Source of the DNA: Mycolicibacterium brumae
GTDB lineage: Bacteria > Actinomycetota > Actinomycetes > Mycobacteriales > Mycobacteriaceae
NCBI RefSeq assembly: GCF_025215495.1
Contig: NZ_CP104302.1
Span: 3,844,001-3,908,000 of the forward strand
Length of the DNA stretch: 64,000 nucleotides
Reading direction: 5' to 3'
In this document: positions 36,043 through 45,102 of the stretch, one piece after another
Position numbering within the stretch: the stretch's first letter is position 1
Layout of the letters: every line of letters begins with the position of its first letter
Notes under the pieces: model-generated
The model's database searches: none
What the model saw: only the letters and a program-made list of their open reading frames with translations
Told to the model about the DNA's origin: nothing
Position numbers and translations under genes: made by a program

Positions 36043-37304
36043 GGCAGCCGGGCCCCGATCGTCGTCGGGCCGCCGCCCGGGCTGGAGATGCTCAGCGCGC
36101 CGCCGAGGGCCCGGACCCGGTCGTCCAGGCCGGCCAGGCCGTGCCCCTTATCCAGCTGCGCGCCGCCGACGCCGTCATCGGCGATCTCGACGCGCAGCAC
36201 GCCCTGCTCCCGTGCCACCGCGACCCGACACCGCCCGGCGCCGCTGTGTTTGGCGACGTTGGTCAACGCCTCGGCGACGACGAAATAGGCGGCGGACTCC
36301 ACCGCAAGATCCACCCGCCCCTCGGCGGCGCCGAGCGTGGGGTCGACGTCGAGGCCTGTCGGGACGGAGCACCGCACGGCCAGCGCCGACACCGCGCCGG
36401 GCAGACCGCGGTCGACCAACACCGGCGGGGCGATACCGCGGGACAGCGCCCGCAGTTCGTCCAGGGTCTCCTGGGTCAGCCCGAGCGCCTCGTCCAGGGC
36501 CACCGGCAGCGCCTCCGGATTGCGGTCCACCTGCTGGCGGGCCCGACTCAGGTCCATCGCGAGCCGCACCAGCCGCTGCTGCGGGCCGTCATGGATGTCG
36601 CGCTCCAGGCGGCGCAGCGCCGTGGCCTCCGCCGAGGCCGCCGCCTGCTTCTGCTCGGTCAGCACCGAGATCGTCTGGCGCATCTCGGCCACCCCGACCA
36701 GCAGCAGGCGGCTCACCGACGCCGCCAGCAACGCGCAACCGCGCACCACGAGCGGCAGGGTGAGCAGGCACAGCACACCGACGGCGGTCTGGAAGGCGAC
36801 GCGCGCGGCGGTGCTGTCACCGAGCCCGATCAGCTGCGCCAGCGACTGATTGTCCGGGCCCCGCGGGATGGCCCAGTCCCAGGCGATGGTGGTGACACCG
36901 GCCAGAGCGACCGCCCACCAACTCACCACGACACAGAAGGCAGCTGTGGCGACGGGGAAGATGACGATGCCGTGCGCGGCGTCGAGCCAGGACTGGGTCG
37001 AGGTGATCGGCGTGAGAATCCGCCGCCAGAAACCGGATCCCGGCTGGGCGCTCGGATACGCCGGCCGGATCGGCGGCCGGCGCAGCACAGCGGGGATGCG
37101 GTACCGCTCGATATCGGCGAACACCCTGGCCACCAGCAGCGTCACGGCGATCACCAGCAGCCCGACGCCGATCACCAGGGTGCCCAACCCGGCGGCCAAT
37201 CCGGTGACCAGCACGCTGAAGCTCGCCACCGCGAGCGGGAAGCCGAGCAGGACGTATCCGGTGTCGATACCGAGCTGGCGCAGGAACCCAACGTTGTCAC
37301 TCAT
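36036..37304 (-). CDS. Sensor histidine kinase (HisKA_3, membrane sensor)
   Basis: 422 residues from ATG 37304 (an ATG at 37322 is also in frame). About five to six N-terminal transmembrane helices form a PF13796-like 'sensor' domain, then a HisKA_3 dimerisation region with phospho-His in LERDIHDGPQQRLV, and an HATPase_c domain ending in DDGVGG and KGHGLAGLDDRVRALGG. DesK/LiaS-like architecture; such actinobacterial pairs often respond to cell-envelope stress. It overlaps the response regulator and is divergent from a beta-lactamase-fold hydrolase. Confidence 0.92.
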   Translation of the reverse strand: MSDNVGFLRQLGIDTGYVLLGFPLAVASFSVLVTGLAAGLGTLVIGVGLLVIAVTLLVARVFADIERYRIPAVLRRPPIRPAYPSAQPGSGFWRRILTPITSTQSWLDAAHGIVIFPVATAAFCVVVSWWAVALAGVTTIAWDWAIPRGPDNQSLAQLIGLGDSTAARVAFQTAVGVLCLLTLPLVVRGCALLAASVSRLLLVGVAEMRQTISVLTEQKQAAASAEATALRRLERDIHDGPQQRLVRLAMDLSRARQQVDRNPEALPVALDEALGLTQETLDELRALSRGIAPPVLVDRGLPGAVSALAVRCSVPTGLDVDPTLGAAEGRVDLAVESAAYFVVAEALTNVAKHSGAGRCRVAVAREQGVLRVEIADDGVGGAQLDKGHGLAGLDDRVRALGGALSISSPGGGPTTIGARLPC

Positions 37305-37415
37305 GCTTCTGACGCTAGGCATCGGTCGGCTTCGCTCCCATCTGGCGGGCCCGCCTCTTCAGGGTAGGGCTATCCCCACCGCGGGTGGCCCCGCGGCGCT
37401 TGTAGCGTCGACGGG

Positions 37416-38837
37416 ATGACGGTGTCCTCGCCGGCGCTGAAACGGTGCGCCACCGCAGCGGCCGTCGTGCTGGGCCTGGCCGGGCTGTCGTCCTGCGCGA
37501 CGCCGGCGCCACCCACCGCCACGATCACGTCCACCACCACAACGGTCTCGCTGCCCCATCCGGTCCCGACGGCGCCGCCCTCGACGACCCCGCCGGTCGG
37601 GGACATGCCCGCCATCGCCGAGGCCGTGAACAACGCGATCGCGGCCCCGCGGCTGCCGGGCGCGGTGGTGCAGATCGGGCACGGCGGCGAGGTCGTCTAT
37701 CGGCAGGCCTTCGGGGTGCGCAAACTGGCCGGCGAACCGGGCCTGGATGGCAAACCGTCGGCCGCGGAGCCGATGACGCTCGACACCATCTTCGACATCG
37801 CCTCTCTGACAAAGATTTTCGCCACCGCGACCGCGGTCATGCAATTGCAGGAACGCGGCCTGGTCCAGGTTGACGATCCGGTCCAGACCTATCTGCCGGA
37901 GTTCAATCCCGACGACGATCCGGAGCGCTCCGCGGTGACGCTGCGGATGCTGCTCACCCACACCTCGGGCCTGGGTGGCGATCTGAGTCATCAGGGGCCA
38001 TGGGGGTTGACGGCGGCGGACCGCGCCGACGGCCTGGCCCGCGCCCTGGCCACCCCGCTGGAACCGGGTCGCGCCGGAACCTTCCACTACTCCGACACCG
38101 GCTTCATCCTGCTCGGGGAGCTGGTGGAGCGCGTCAGCGGCGAACCCTTGGACGAATACGCCCGCACACACGTGTTCGAGCCGCTGCGCATGACGGACAC
38201 CCGGTTTCTCCCGCCGGCCAAGGCGTGCGGTCCGCGCCGGATTCTGGGCAACGCGGTCTCCTTCGACCCCGACGCCACCGAGGTCCCCGAATGCGCGGGG
38301 GACAGCTGGGACATCAACCTGCTGGCCCGGATCGCCCCGACATCGCTGGACGAGGAAGGACCGCCGGAGCTCAATCCCGACTACGGCCACCTGATCCGCG
38401 GGACGGTGCATGATCCGACGGCGCGCCGGATGGGCGGCGCGGTCGGCAGCGCGGGAGTGTTCTCCACGGTGACCGACCTGGGCCGCTACGCCCAGGCGCT
38501 GCTGGATCGGCTCGCCGGGCGCCCCAGCGCGTTTCCGCTGCGGCGCGACACCCTGGAATCGATGACCACCCCGCAGCAACCCGACCCAGACAACCTGCGC
38601 GGCTTCGGGTGGGACATCGACACCCCGCACTCCGGCCCGCGCGGCCGGATCTTCCCGGTCGGCAGCTTCGGGCACACCGGGTTCACCGGGGTGACGGTGT
38701 GGATCGATCCGGGTTCGGATAGCTACGTGATCGTGCTCGGCAATGTCATCCACCAGCGCGGCGGACCGCCGATCGTCCGGCTCAGCGGGGAGATCGCCAC
38801 GCTGGCCGGACAGGCGCTGCATCTGTACGGCAACTAG
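37416..38837 (+). CDS. Serine hydrolase lipoprotein, class C beta-lactamase fold
   Basis: 473 residues. Lipoprotein leader ends in the lipobox LSSC (Cys29). The beta-lactamase/PBP-like domain has the SxxK nucleophile at Ser130-Lys133 (ASLTK), the Tyr motif YSDTGF, and HTGFTG in place of KTG. Family members are esterases, D-aminopeptidases or carboxypeptidases. Its promoter faces the two-component system across about 110 bp, suggesting control by that system. Confidence 0.88.
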   Translation: MTVSSPALKRCATAAAVVLGLAGLSSCATPAPPTATITSTTTTVSLPHPVPTAPPSTTPPVGDMPAIAEAVNNAIAAPRLPGAVVQIGHGGEVVYRQAFGVRKLAGEPGLDGKPSAAEPMTLDTIFDIASLTKIFATATAVMQLQERGLVQVDDPVQTYLPEFNPDDDPERSAVTLRMLLTHTSGLGGDLSHQGPWGLTAADRADGLARALATPLEPGRAGTFHYSDTGFILLGELVERVSGEPLDEYARTHVFEPLRMTDTRFLPPAKACGPRRILGNAVSFDPDATEVPECAGDSWDINLLARIAPTSLDEEGPPELNPDYGHLIRGTVHDPTARRMGGAVGSAGVFSTVTDLGRYAQALLDRLAGRPSAFPLRRDTLESMTTPQQPDPDNLRGFGWDIDTPHSGPRGRIFPVGSFGHTGFTGVTVWIDPGSDSYVIVLGNVIHQRGGPPIVRLSGEIATLAGQALHLYGN

Positions 38838-38896
38838 TCCGGTTCCGTTGCCGGAACGCCGCATCGGCGCGGCTCGAAGGTGGAAGGCTTGAGCCC

Positions 38897-39661
38897 ATGA
38901 CCTCCCCCTTCAGCTTGAGCGGAAAAACAGCACTGGTGACCGGCGGGAACCAGGGGCTCGGAAGGGCGTTCGCGCTCGGCCTAGCCGCGGCCGGCGCGCA
39001 GGTCGCGTTCTCCGGACGACGGGAGGAAGCGAACCTGGCCGCGGCCGCCGAAGCGGAGAAGCTCGGCCACACGCTATTGCCGATCACCGCCGACATCACC
39101 GACGACGCCCAGGTCGACGCGATGACCGAAGTGGCCCTCGCGGGCCTCGGCGGCCGCATCGACATCCTGGTCAACAACGCCGGAACCTGTTATCACGCAC
39201 CGTCTTTCGAGGTCACCGACGAGCAGTGGGCGAACGTCTTCGACCTCAACGTGCGAGCGTTGTGGAAGACGTCGCTGGCCGTCGGCGCGCAGATGCGCGC
39301 CCAGGGCGGCGGTTCCATCGTCAATATCGGCAGCATGTCCGGGGAGATCGTCAATCGTCCGCAGTGGCAGCCCGCCTACAACGCCTCGAAGGCAGCGGTG
39401 CACCACCTGACCAAGTCGCTGGCCGTCGAATGGGCTCCGTACGGCATCCGGGTCAACGCGGTGGCGCCCGGCTACGTCAAGACCGAGATGGCCGACGTCG
39501 ACCGACCCGACTTCCAGCGGTACTGGATCGAGGACTGCCCGCAGCAGCGCGCCGCCTCCCCCGACGAGATCGCTCCAGCGGTGGTGTTCCTGGCCGGCGA
39601 CGGCGCGTCGTTCATCACCGGGTCGATCCTGGTCACCGACGGCGGGTACACCGCCGTCTGA
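38897..39661 (+). CDS. SDR-family dehydrogenase
   Basis: 254 residues. Classical SDR: TGGNQGLGRAFA cofactor loop, LVNNAGTC, and catalytic Ser (IGSMSGEIVN) with Tyr-x3-Lys (YNASKAAV). The conserved ending AVVFLAGDGASFITGSILVTDGG is typical of gluconate 5-dehydrogenase- or 3-oxoacyl-ACP reductase-like SDRs. The gene's last bases start the 56-bp tandem repeat that follows. Confidence 0.9.
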   Translation: MTSPFSLSGKTALVTGGNQGLGRAFALGLAAAGAQVAFSGRREEANLAAAAEAEKLGHTLLPITADITDDAQVDAMTEVALAGLGGRIDILVNNAGTCYHAPSFEVTDEQWANVFDLNVRALWKTSLAVGAQMRAQGGGSIVNIGSMSGEIVNRPQWQPAYNASKAAVHHLTKSLAVEWAPYGIRVNAVAPGYVKTEMADVDRPDFQRYWIEDCPQQRAASPDEIAPAVVFLAGDGASFITGSILVTDGGYTAV

Positions 39662-39797
39662 GTCAAGCTGCCGAGGAACGAGGCGGCGCAGAGCTCAGAC
39701 GTACCAGCACCGTCTGAGTCAAGCTGCCGAGGAACGAGGCGGCGCAGAGCTCAGACGTACCAGCACCGTCTGAGTCAAGCTGCCGAGGAACGAGGCG
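39656..39797. repeat. 56-bp tandem repeat, about 2.5 copies, hairpin-forming
   Basis: Units begin at 39656, 39712 and 39768 with an exact 56-bp period; the third stops after about 30 bases. The first copy starts with the last bases and stop codon of the SDR gene. At each junction CTCAGACG pairs with CGTCTGAG across a 9-nt loop (39694-39718 and 39750-39774), giving two identical hairpins that could act as tandem terminators. Not a CRISPR array: no spacers and far too few units. Confidence 0.85.
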
Positions 39798-39814
39798 TTT
39801 GGCACTATCGGCAG

Positions 39815-40212
39815 ATGACCCCGATAGAGCGGCGGATGCCCCCGCCGGCCGGCGATGAGCGCACCACGTTGGAAGGCTGGCTGGACTTCTACCGCGCGAC
39901 ACTGGCGTCGAAGTGCTCGGGCGTCGACCAGGCCCAACTCCGGATCGCGTCCGTTCCCCCGTCGGGCCTGACGACGGGGGGTTCGCGCTGTCCCCGCAGT
40001 CGCCGTACTCGACGGCCGAAGAGATCTGGCTGAACGAGATCGGCCGAGCGCGCGCCAACTGCGCGCAACGAGCCCTCGATGACACCAGTCCGTTCATGGA
40101 CGGCGAAGTCAGTCTGCGCTGGATCTACCTCCACATGATCGCCGAGTACGCCCGGCACTGCGGACACGCGGATCTGATCCGGGAGCGCATCGACGGGGCG
40201 ACCGGCGTCTGA
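39815..40212 (+). pseudogene. Truncated DUF664/DinB mycothiol-transferase-like gene
   Basis: Frame 1 from 39815 gives the family N-terminus (ERTTLEGWLDFYRATLASKCSGVDQAQLRIASVPPSGLT). A second frame then supplies the C-terminus (SLRWIYLHMIAEYARHCGHADLIRERIDGATG) to the stop at 40212. The central part containing the HLAxVE metal-binding region is missing, so the gene suffered an internal deletion and frameshift. An intact relative lies at 59111-59611. Confidence 0.8.
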
Positions 40213-40230
40213 AGCGCCCCGTCCGGCGGC

Positions 40231-41208
40231 TCAGTTGACGGTGACGTGCACGTGGTCGAAGTGCGCCGCCACCCGCCACATTGTGTAGGAGACGCCGAAG
40301 CGCGCCGCCTGGGCCTGCACGTCGGCGTTGATGGCGTCACCGAGGCCCATGTCGGACCCGATCATGATGTCGATGGCTCGCCCGCTGGGGTGATCCGGCA
40401 GCGGATCCGCGCGCACGCCGCCGATCGACTGCACGCCGGGATAGGTCGCCATGATGTAGTCCGCGAGCATCCGGGCGTTCGGGACCAGCCCGCTGAAGCC
40501 GACGGTCGGGATCGGCGCGATCGGCCCCAGCGCCTCGGTCACCGCCGCGGTCGGCAGCGTCAGTGCGGCCTGTTGCTCTGGTGGGATCCTGGCGTAGCTC
40601 GCGTTGACCGCGACCATCTTCTGCCGGAGTTCGGCGCGCTTGTTCTGCAGGTCCGAGCGCACCGCGACGGCGGCGTCGACGGCGTCCTTGGCCTGTGTCG
40701 CCGACTCTTGCGAGGCCGTCGCCGCCGCTTGCGCGTCGGTGTTCGCCTGGCGTAGGCCGTTCATCTGGTCGGTCATCTGGGAACCGATCACCCGCTGACT
40801 GGCCAGCCGATCGATCAGGTCCGCGGGCGAGGAGGCCGTCAGGATCGCGCTCATGCTGTCGGTGCGACCGCCCATGTAGACCGCCGTCGCGAATTGGTCG
40901 ACGGCGCTCTGGTAGCCGGCCAACTGCTGTTTCGTCGCTTCCAGGTTGGCCAGGTCCGCGGAGTGCTTCGCGTCGGCTTCGCTCAGCAGTTTGAGCTTGT
41001 TGTCCAGATCCGGTTGCGCGTTGACGATGGTCTGGGACAGTTCCTCGACCTGGCGGGACAACTCGGTGAAATCGGCGAGGTCGTCCTGGGCCGGGTCGGC
41101 GGCAGCCTGGCCACCGAGGACCGCGGCCAGGGTCACGGCTGCGGCGATGGCGCCGACCACCCGTCGGTGGCCGGCGAGTTTCGCCACGAATGGTCGGTGA
41201 ATCTTCAC
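40231..41208 (-). CDS. Secreted coiled-coil protein with peptidase-like C-terminal domain
   Basis: 325 residues. Signal peptide (AVLGGQAAADP), then a long helical coiled-coil region at about 40-190 as in RipA/NlpC-associated proteins, and a C-terminal domain of about 100 residues containing HPSGRAIDIMI and HFDHVHVTVN. The His/Asp/His arrangement resembles the LAS/ARB_07466 type metallopeptidase-like domain of cell-wall proteins. Catalysis on peptidoglycan is plausible but unproven. Confidence 0.82.
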   Translation of the reverse strand: MKIHRPFVAKLAGHRRVVGAIAAAVTLAAVLGGQAAADPAQDDLADFTELSRQVEELSQTIVNAQPDLDNKLKLLSEADAKHSADLANLEATKQQLAGYQSAVDQFATAVYMGGRTDSMSAILTASSPADLIDRLASQRVIGSQMTDQMNGLRQANTDAQAAATASQESATQAKDAVDAAVAVRSDLQNKRAELRQKMVAVNASYARIPPEQQAALTLPTAAVTEALGPIAPIPTVGFSGLVPNARMLADYIMATYPGVQSIGGVRADPLPDHPSGRAIDIMIGSDMGLGDAINADVQAQAARFGVSYTMWRVAAHFDHVHVTVN

Positions 41209-41281
41209 GACTGCCTGTCCCTGCGCCTTGATCGCCCAGCCACGTTACGTAAGCGGCGGTGTCCCTGTCCAACTTGCCGGG

Positions 41282-42619
41282 TCAGGCCAGCGGCCGGCCC
41301 GCTCGGGCGGTGACGGCCGCGGTTATCGTGACCCCGGCCGCCGCGGCGGCCAGCGCCCCGGAATAGCCCCACGGCGCCATCAGCGCCGCGAGCACGGCGA
41401 TGCCCAGTCCGGCGCCGAGAGCGAAGGACACCTCCTGCACCACGCCCACCTGAGACACCGCGTCGCGGGGCGACGAAATGAACAGCGCGGTGGTGCCGAG
41501 CGTGCCGATCACCCCGAATCCGGCGCCGATCAGCGCGAGCGGCGGCCCGATCGACACCGGGTCGGTGGCCGCCCAGGCCAGCCCCGCCGCCTGGGCCAGC
41601 AGCGCCGCGGGCAGCACCAGCCCGCGGCGGTCGATCCGGGCCAGCATCGGCGCGAGGACGCCGCCCGCCGTGGTGGCGATCGCCTGCCAGAGCAGCACCA
41701 GCCCGGTCGCCGACGCCGACCAGCCCCGATCGTCCTGCAGGTGCACGCTGGTCACGTAGGTCACCCCGAGGGTGATGCCCGCCGAGACGACGATGGTCGC
41801 CACTGCCGCCGAGAACCCGCCGTCGCCGAACAGGCTCACTCGCAGCAGTGGGTCCCGCAGCCGCCGCTGGGCGCGCAGGAAAACGGTCAGGACCGCGCCC
41901 CCGGCCACCGCGACGAGAGCGCCGACGCCCGGCGCGAACGGTAGACGCTGCACCCCGTAGACCGTCGCCCCCAGTCCGACCGCGGCGACCAGCACCCAGC
42001 CGGGGTGCCACGGCGGCGAGTAGGGCGCGCGGGTGTTCGGAACCGCGATCCGGGTGAGCAGTGCCGCGGCGCCCGCGATCGGCACGCAGATCCAGAACAC
42101 CCACTGCCAGCCCCAGTGATCGGTGAGGTAACCGCCGACCAGCGGGCCGATGGTGTTGGCGGCGCCGAACACCGCCACCCACAGGCCGTTGGCGACCGTG
42201 CGGGCGTGCCCGGTGAACACCGCGCCAATGGTCGCCACCACGTTCGCCAGGATGAGCGCGCCGGCGACGCCGAGGCCGAGTCGCGCCGCGAGCAGTCCGG
42301 GCACCGGAAGCAGCGGCGCGATCGCGCTCAGAACCGCGAACGCGGCGGCGCCGGTCGCCAGGGCGGTTCGGCGTCCGGCGCGGTCGCCGAACCGGGCGGC
42401 CGGGACGATCGCGGCGGCCAGCGCCAGCGGGTAGATGTTGACCACCCAGGCCTGGTCCGCCGGGTTGACGCTCAGGTCCCGCGCGAGTTTGGGCAGCGCC
42501 GTGTTGATCATGCTGACGGCGAGGCTCTGCGCGAGGATCCCGACCAGCAGCGGGATCATCACCGGCCACGACATCCGGCCGGTGGCCCGCAGCTCGTCGG
42601 AGTCCCGGGGCGCCATCAC
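41282..42619 (-). CDS. MFS transporter, DHA2-like
   Basis: 445 residues, about 14 predicted hydrophobic helices in a DHA2-type arrangement. Motif A-like RFGDRAGRRTAL between helices 2 and 3 and VGGYLTDHWGWQWVFWICVPI in helix 5-6. Somewhat shorter than typical (450-520). Substrate unknown. It follows the NmrA-like gene on the same strand after 47 bp, possibly one transcript. Confidence 0.88.
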   Translation of the reverse strand: MMAPRDSDELRATGRMSWPVMIPLLVGILAQSLAVSMINTALPKLARDLSVNPADQAWVVNIYPLALAAAIVPAARFGDRAGRRTALATGAAAFAVLSAIAPLLPVPGLLAARLGLGVAGALILANVVATIGAVFTGHARTVANGLWVAVFGAANTIGPLVGGYLTDHWGWQWVFWICVPIAGAAALLTRIAVPNTRAPYSPPWHPGWVLVAAVGLGATVYGVQRLPFAPGVGALVAVAGGAVLTVFLRAQRRLRDPLLRVSLFGDGGFSAAVATIVVSAGITLGVTYVTSVHLQDDRGWSASATGLVLLWQAIATTAGGVLAPMLARIDRRGLVLPAALLAQAAGLAWAATDPVSIGPPLALIGAGFGVIGTLGTTALFISSPRDAVSQVGVVQEVSFALGAGLGIAVLAALMAPWGYSGALAAAAAGVTITAAVTARAGRPLA

Positions 42620-42666
42620 GCCCCGAATCGTGGCACGGCGCCCGCGGGAGTCCGAATGGGCGCCGG

Positions 42667-43416
42667 TCAGCCGAAGGTGATCGAGGCCAACATCGCCCCG
42701 TCCCGGGTGACCAGGCTGTCCTTCTTCAACGTCGCGCCGAAGTACTTCGCGGTCGGGTCGACCACCACCCGCTGATCATCGTGGCTCAGCGACAGCACCT
42801 CTCGGGCCATCTGCGCGAAGGTGATCTTCTCCGGGCCGCCGACGTTGCTGACGTGATTGCGTGGCGGTGAGGCCACGACCTCGGCGAGGAAGGCCGCCAC
42901 CTCGTCGGCGGCGATCGGTTGGATCAGCGCGTCCGGCACCCGCACGTCGTGCACGTCGTCGACGTCGTCGTCGCTCTCAACGACCAGCGAGTCGATGATC
43001 GTCGGCGCGAATTCGTGGAACTGGGTCGCCCGCACGATGGTGTACGGCAGACCCGATTCCTCGATGAGTTCTTCCTGGGCGACCTTGGCCCGCATGTAGC
43101 CGCTGTCGGGGATCTGGTCGACGCCGACGATGGACAGCGCGACGTACTGGCTGACGCCGGCGGCGCGGGCCGCCTCGAGCAGGTTGGCGGTCCCCCGGGT
43201 GAAGAAGTACATCAGTTCGGCGTCGCCGTACCAGGGCGAGTCGGTGACGTCGACGAGCACGTCGGCGCCCGCCAGCGCCTTGGCCACGCCGGCGCCCGTG
43301 CAGATGTCGACACCGGAGCGCCGGGACGCCGCGACCACGTCCTCCCCCTCCCGGCGCAGCGTCTCGGTGAGAAGCGACCCGACGAGGCCGTGGGCTCCGA
43401 ACACCGTCACCTTCAC
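42667..43416 (-). CDS. NmrA-like/atypical SDR NAD(P)-binding oxidoreductase
   Basis: 249 residues from GTG 43416, which overlaps the upstream gene's stop as GTGA; the frame extends further upstream only as a shadow. N-terminal cofactor loop VFGAHGLVGSLL, then a Rossmann fold with ALSIVGVDQIP and SGYMRAKVAQEELIEESGLPYTIVR, typical of NmrA/NAD(P)H-binding proteins related to quinone or flavin reductases. Function may be reduction or redox sensing. Confidence 0.85.
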   Translation of the reverse strand: MKVTVFGAHGLVGSLLTETLRREGEDVVAASRRSGVDICTGAGVAKALAGADVLVDVTDSPWYGDAELMYFFTRGTANLLEAARAAGVSQYVALSIVGVDQIPDSGYMRAKVAQEELIEESGLPYTIVRATQFHEFAPTIIDSLVVESDDDVDDVHDVRVPDALIQPIAADEVAAFLAEVVASPPRNHVSNVGGPEKITFAQMAREVLSLSHDDQRVVVDPTAKYFGATLKKDSLVTRDGAMLASITFG

Positions 43417-44180
43417 TGTTCCGATCCCTTCACCCAGCGCGCCAGCATTTCGTTGGACCGCTCGGTGAGAGCGGCCTGCCACAGCGGCCCGAAACTGATC
43501 CGCCCGGCACCCGCGGCGGCCAGTTCGGCCAAGTCGCCGGTGGCCGGATGCGCGATCGCGTTGACCGGCAGCGGCAGCTCGTCGGTGAGCCGGCGCAGGG
43601 TGGCGTCGTCGTGGAATCCGACCGGGTACAGCGAATCCGCTCCCGCGTCGGCGCACAGTCGCAGTCGCGCGATCGCCCGGTCCACCCGATCGGCCTCGTC
43701 GCCGACCTTCTTGAGGATGACGTCGGTGCGGGCGTTGATCACCACGTGCACACCGGCGGCGTCGGAGGCCGCGCGCAGCGCAGCGATCACGTCGGCGTGC
43801 TCCTGCGGTTCACGCAGCCGGCCGTCCTCGGAGTGCACGGTGTCCTCGATGTTCAGACCCACCGCCCCGGCTTCGAGCAACCCGTCGATCAGCCGCTGCG
43901 CGAGCTGGCCGTAGCCGGATTCGATATCGACCGACACCGGAACCTGGGCCGCGGCGGTGATCTGCGCGACGCGCGTCATCGCCTCCTCGAAGGACATGCC
44001 TTCCCCGTCGGACCTGCCGATCGAATCAGCCATCGGGTGTGAGCCGACTGTGAGCGCGACGAACCCGGCGGCGACGGCGGTGTTCGCCGACCAGGCGTCC
44101 CAGGTGGTGGGCAGGACGACGGGGTCGCCCTTACGGTGCAGCGACTTCAGGGTGGTGGCCAGTTCTGTGAGGGAGGTCAT
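43413..44180 (-). CDS. Isocitrate lyase/PEP mutase-family protein
   Basis: 255 residues of the PEP mutase/isocitrate lyase superfamily (LPTTWDAWSANTAVAAGF, VPVSVDIESGYG with the Mg-binding Asp/Glu pair, INARTDV). Members cleave or rearrange C-C or C-P bonds of 2-hydroxy or phosphono acids; the KKCGH catalytic loop of isocitrate lyase is not present, so the activity is more like oxaloacetase or a 2-methylisocitrate-like lyase. First gene of the operon with the NmrA-like protein. Confidence 0.85.
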   Translation of the reverse strand: MTSLTELATTLKSLHRKGDPVVLPTTWDAWSANTAVAAGFVALTVGSHPMADSIGRSDGEGMSFEEAMTRVAQITAAAQVPVSVDIESGYGQLAQRLIDGLLEAGAVGLNIEDTVHSEDGRLREPQEHADVIAALRAASDAAGVHVVINARTDVILKKVGDEADRVDRAIARLRLCADAGADSLYPVGFHDDATLRRLTDELPLPVNAIAHPATGDLAELAAAGAGRISFGPLWQAALTERSNEMLARWVKGSEQ

Positions 44181-44237
44181 ATCTCATTGTGGCCCTCCGA
44201 TTCGCGCTTCGGGGCCCACACCAGCCACACTCGGGCA

Positions 44238-45095
44238 ATGAGAACACTGGCCATCATTGCCGCGGCGCTGCTGGTGGGCGGCTGCTCGGCACATGCCCAC
44301 AGCGCTCCCGCCGCCGAGCCGACGACGACGGCCGACACCCCGGCGCTGGCGGAGCCGGCAGTGGCGCCGGCCGGGCTCGACGCCCGGGTGCGTCAGGCCA
44401 CCGCCGACGCGTCCGCGGCCGGAGCCGACATCACGACGGCGATTCTGGACCGCTCCAGCGGTCAGTTCTTCTCCAGCGGCGCGGGCCAGTCTTTCCCGCT
44501 CGCGTCGGTGGTCAAGGTGTTCATCGCCGACGACCTGTTGAAGGAGTCCGGCGGCACGCTGTCGGCGGCCGACCGGCAGTCGCTGGACTCCATGCTGCGC
44601 TTCTCCGACGACAGCGCCGCGCAGATGTTCTGGGACCGCAACGGCCAGAGCGCCATCATCAGCCGGATCGTCGCTCGCTACGGGCTGACCGGCACCGCGG
44701 CGCCGTGGCAGCCCGCGAAGTGGGATGTCACCACCAGCACCGCCGGCGACCTGGTCCGCTACTACGACATGCTGCTGAACGGCGCCGGCGGTTTGCCCGT
44801 CGCGCAGGCCAACGTGATCATCAACAACCTGGCGCACTTCGCCCCCTCGGGCGCCGACGGCTACCCGCAGCGGTTCGGCATCCCCGACGGCCTCTACCGC
44901 GAACCGGTGGCGGTCAAGCAGGGCTGGTTCTGCTGCTGGAACGGCGCCAACCAGGTGCACGTCTCCACCGGCGTCATCGGCGCCGATCGCCGCTACGTGA
45001 TGGCGATCAGCTCGCTGCAGCCGACCGACGAGGCCACCGCCCGCAACACCATCACCCAGGCGGTCAAGACGATGTTCCCGGGCGGCAAGGCCTGA
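44238..45095 (+). CDS. LppW-like lipoprotein with serine beta-lactamase fold
   Basis: 285 residues from ATG 44238. Lipobox VGGC (Cys16), an Ala/Thr-rich linker, then a class A beta-lactamase/DD-peptidase-like domain: SVVK nucleophile at Ser90-Lys93, SDDSAAQ in the SDN position, and KQGWFCCW in the KTG position. These match the LppW family of mycobacterial lipoproteins. Enzyme activity is not established; the motifs are partly altered. Divergent from the PEP-mutase operon. Confidence 0.85.
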   Translation: MRTLAIIAAALLVGGCSAHAHSAPAAEPTTTADTPALAEPAVAPAGLDARVRQATADASAAGADITTAILDRSSGQFFSSGAGQSFPLASVVKVFIADDLLKESGGTLSAADRQSLDSMLRFSDDSAAQMFWDRNGQSAIISRIVARYGLTGTAAPWQPAKWDVTTSTAGDLVRYYDMLLNGAGGLPVAQANVIINNLAHFAPSGADGYPQRFGIPDGLYREPVAVKQGWFCCWNGANQVHVSTGVIGADRRYVMAISSLQPTDEATARNTITQAVKTMFPGGKA

Positions 45096-45102
45096 GACGT
45101 CA

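Noticed and set aside
39656..39797. Tandem repeat considered as a CRISPR array
   Set aside because: Units are adjacent without variable spacers, only about 2.5 copies, and no cas gene is present.
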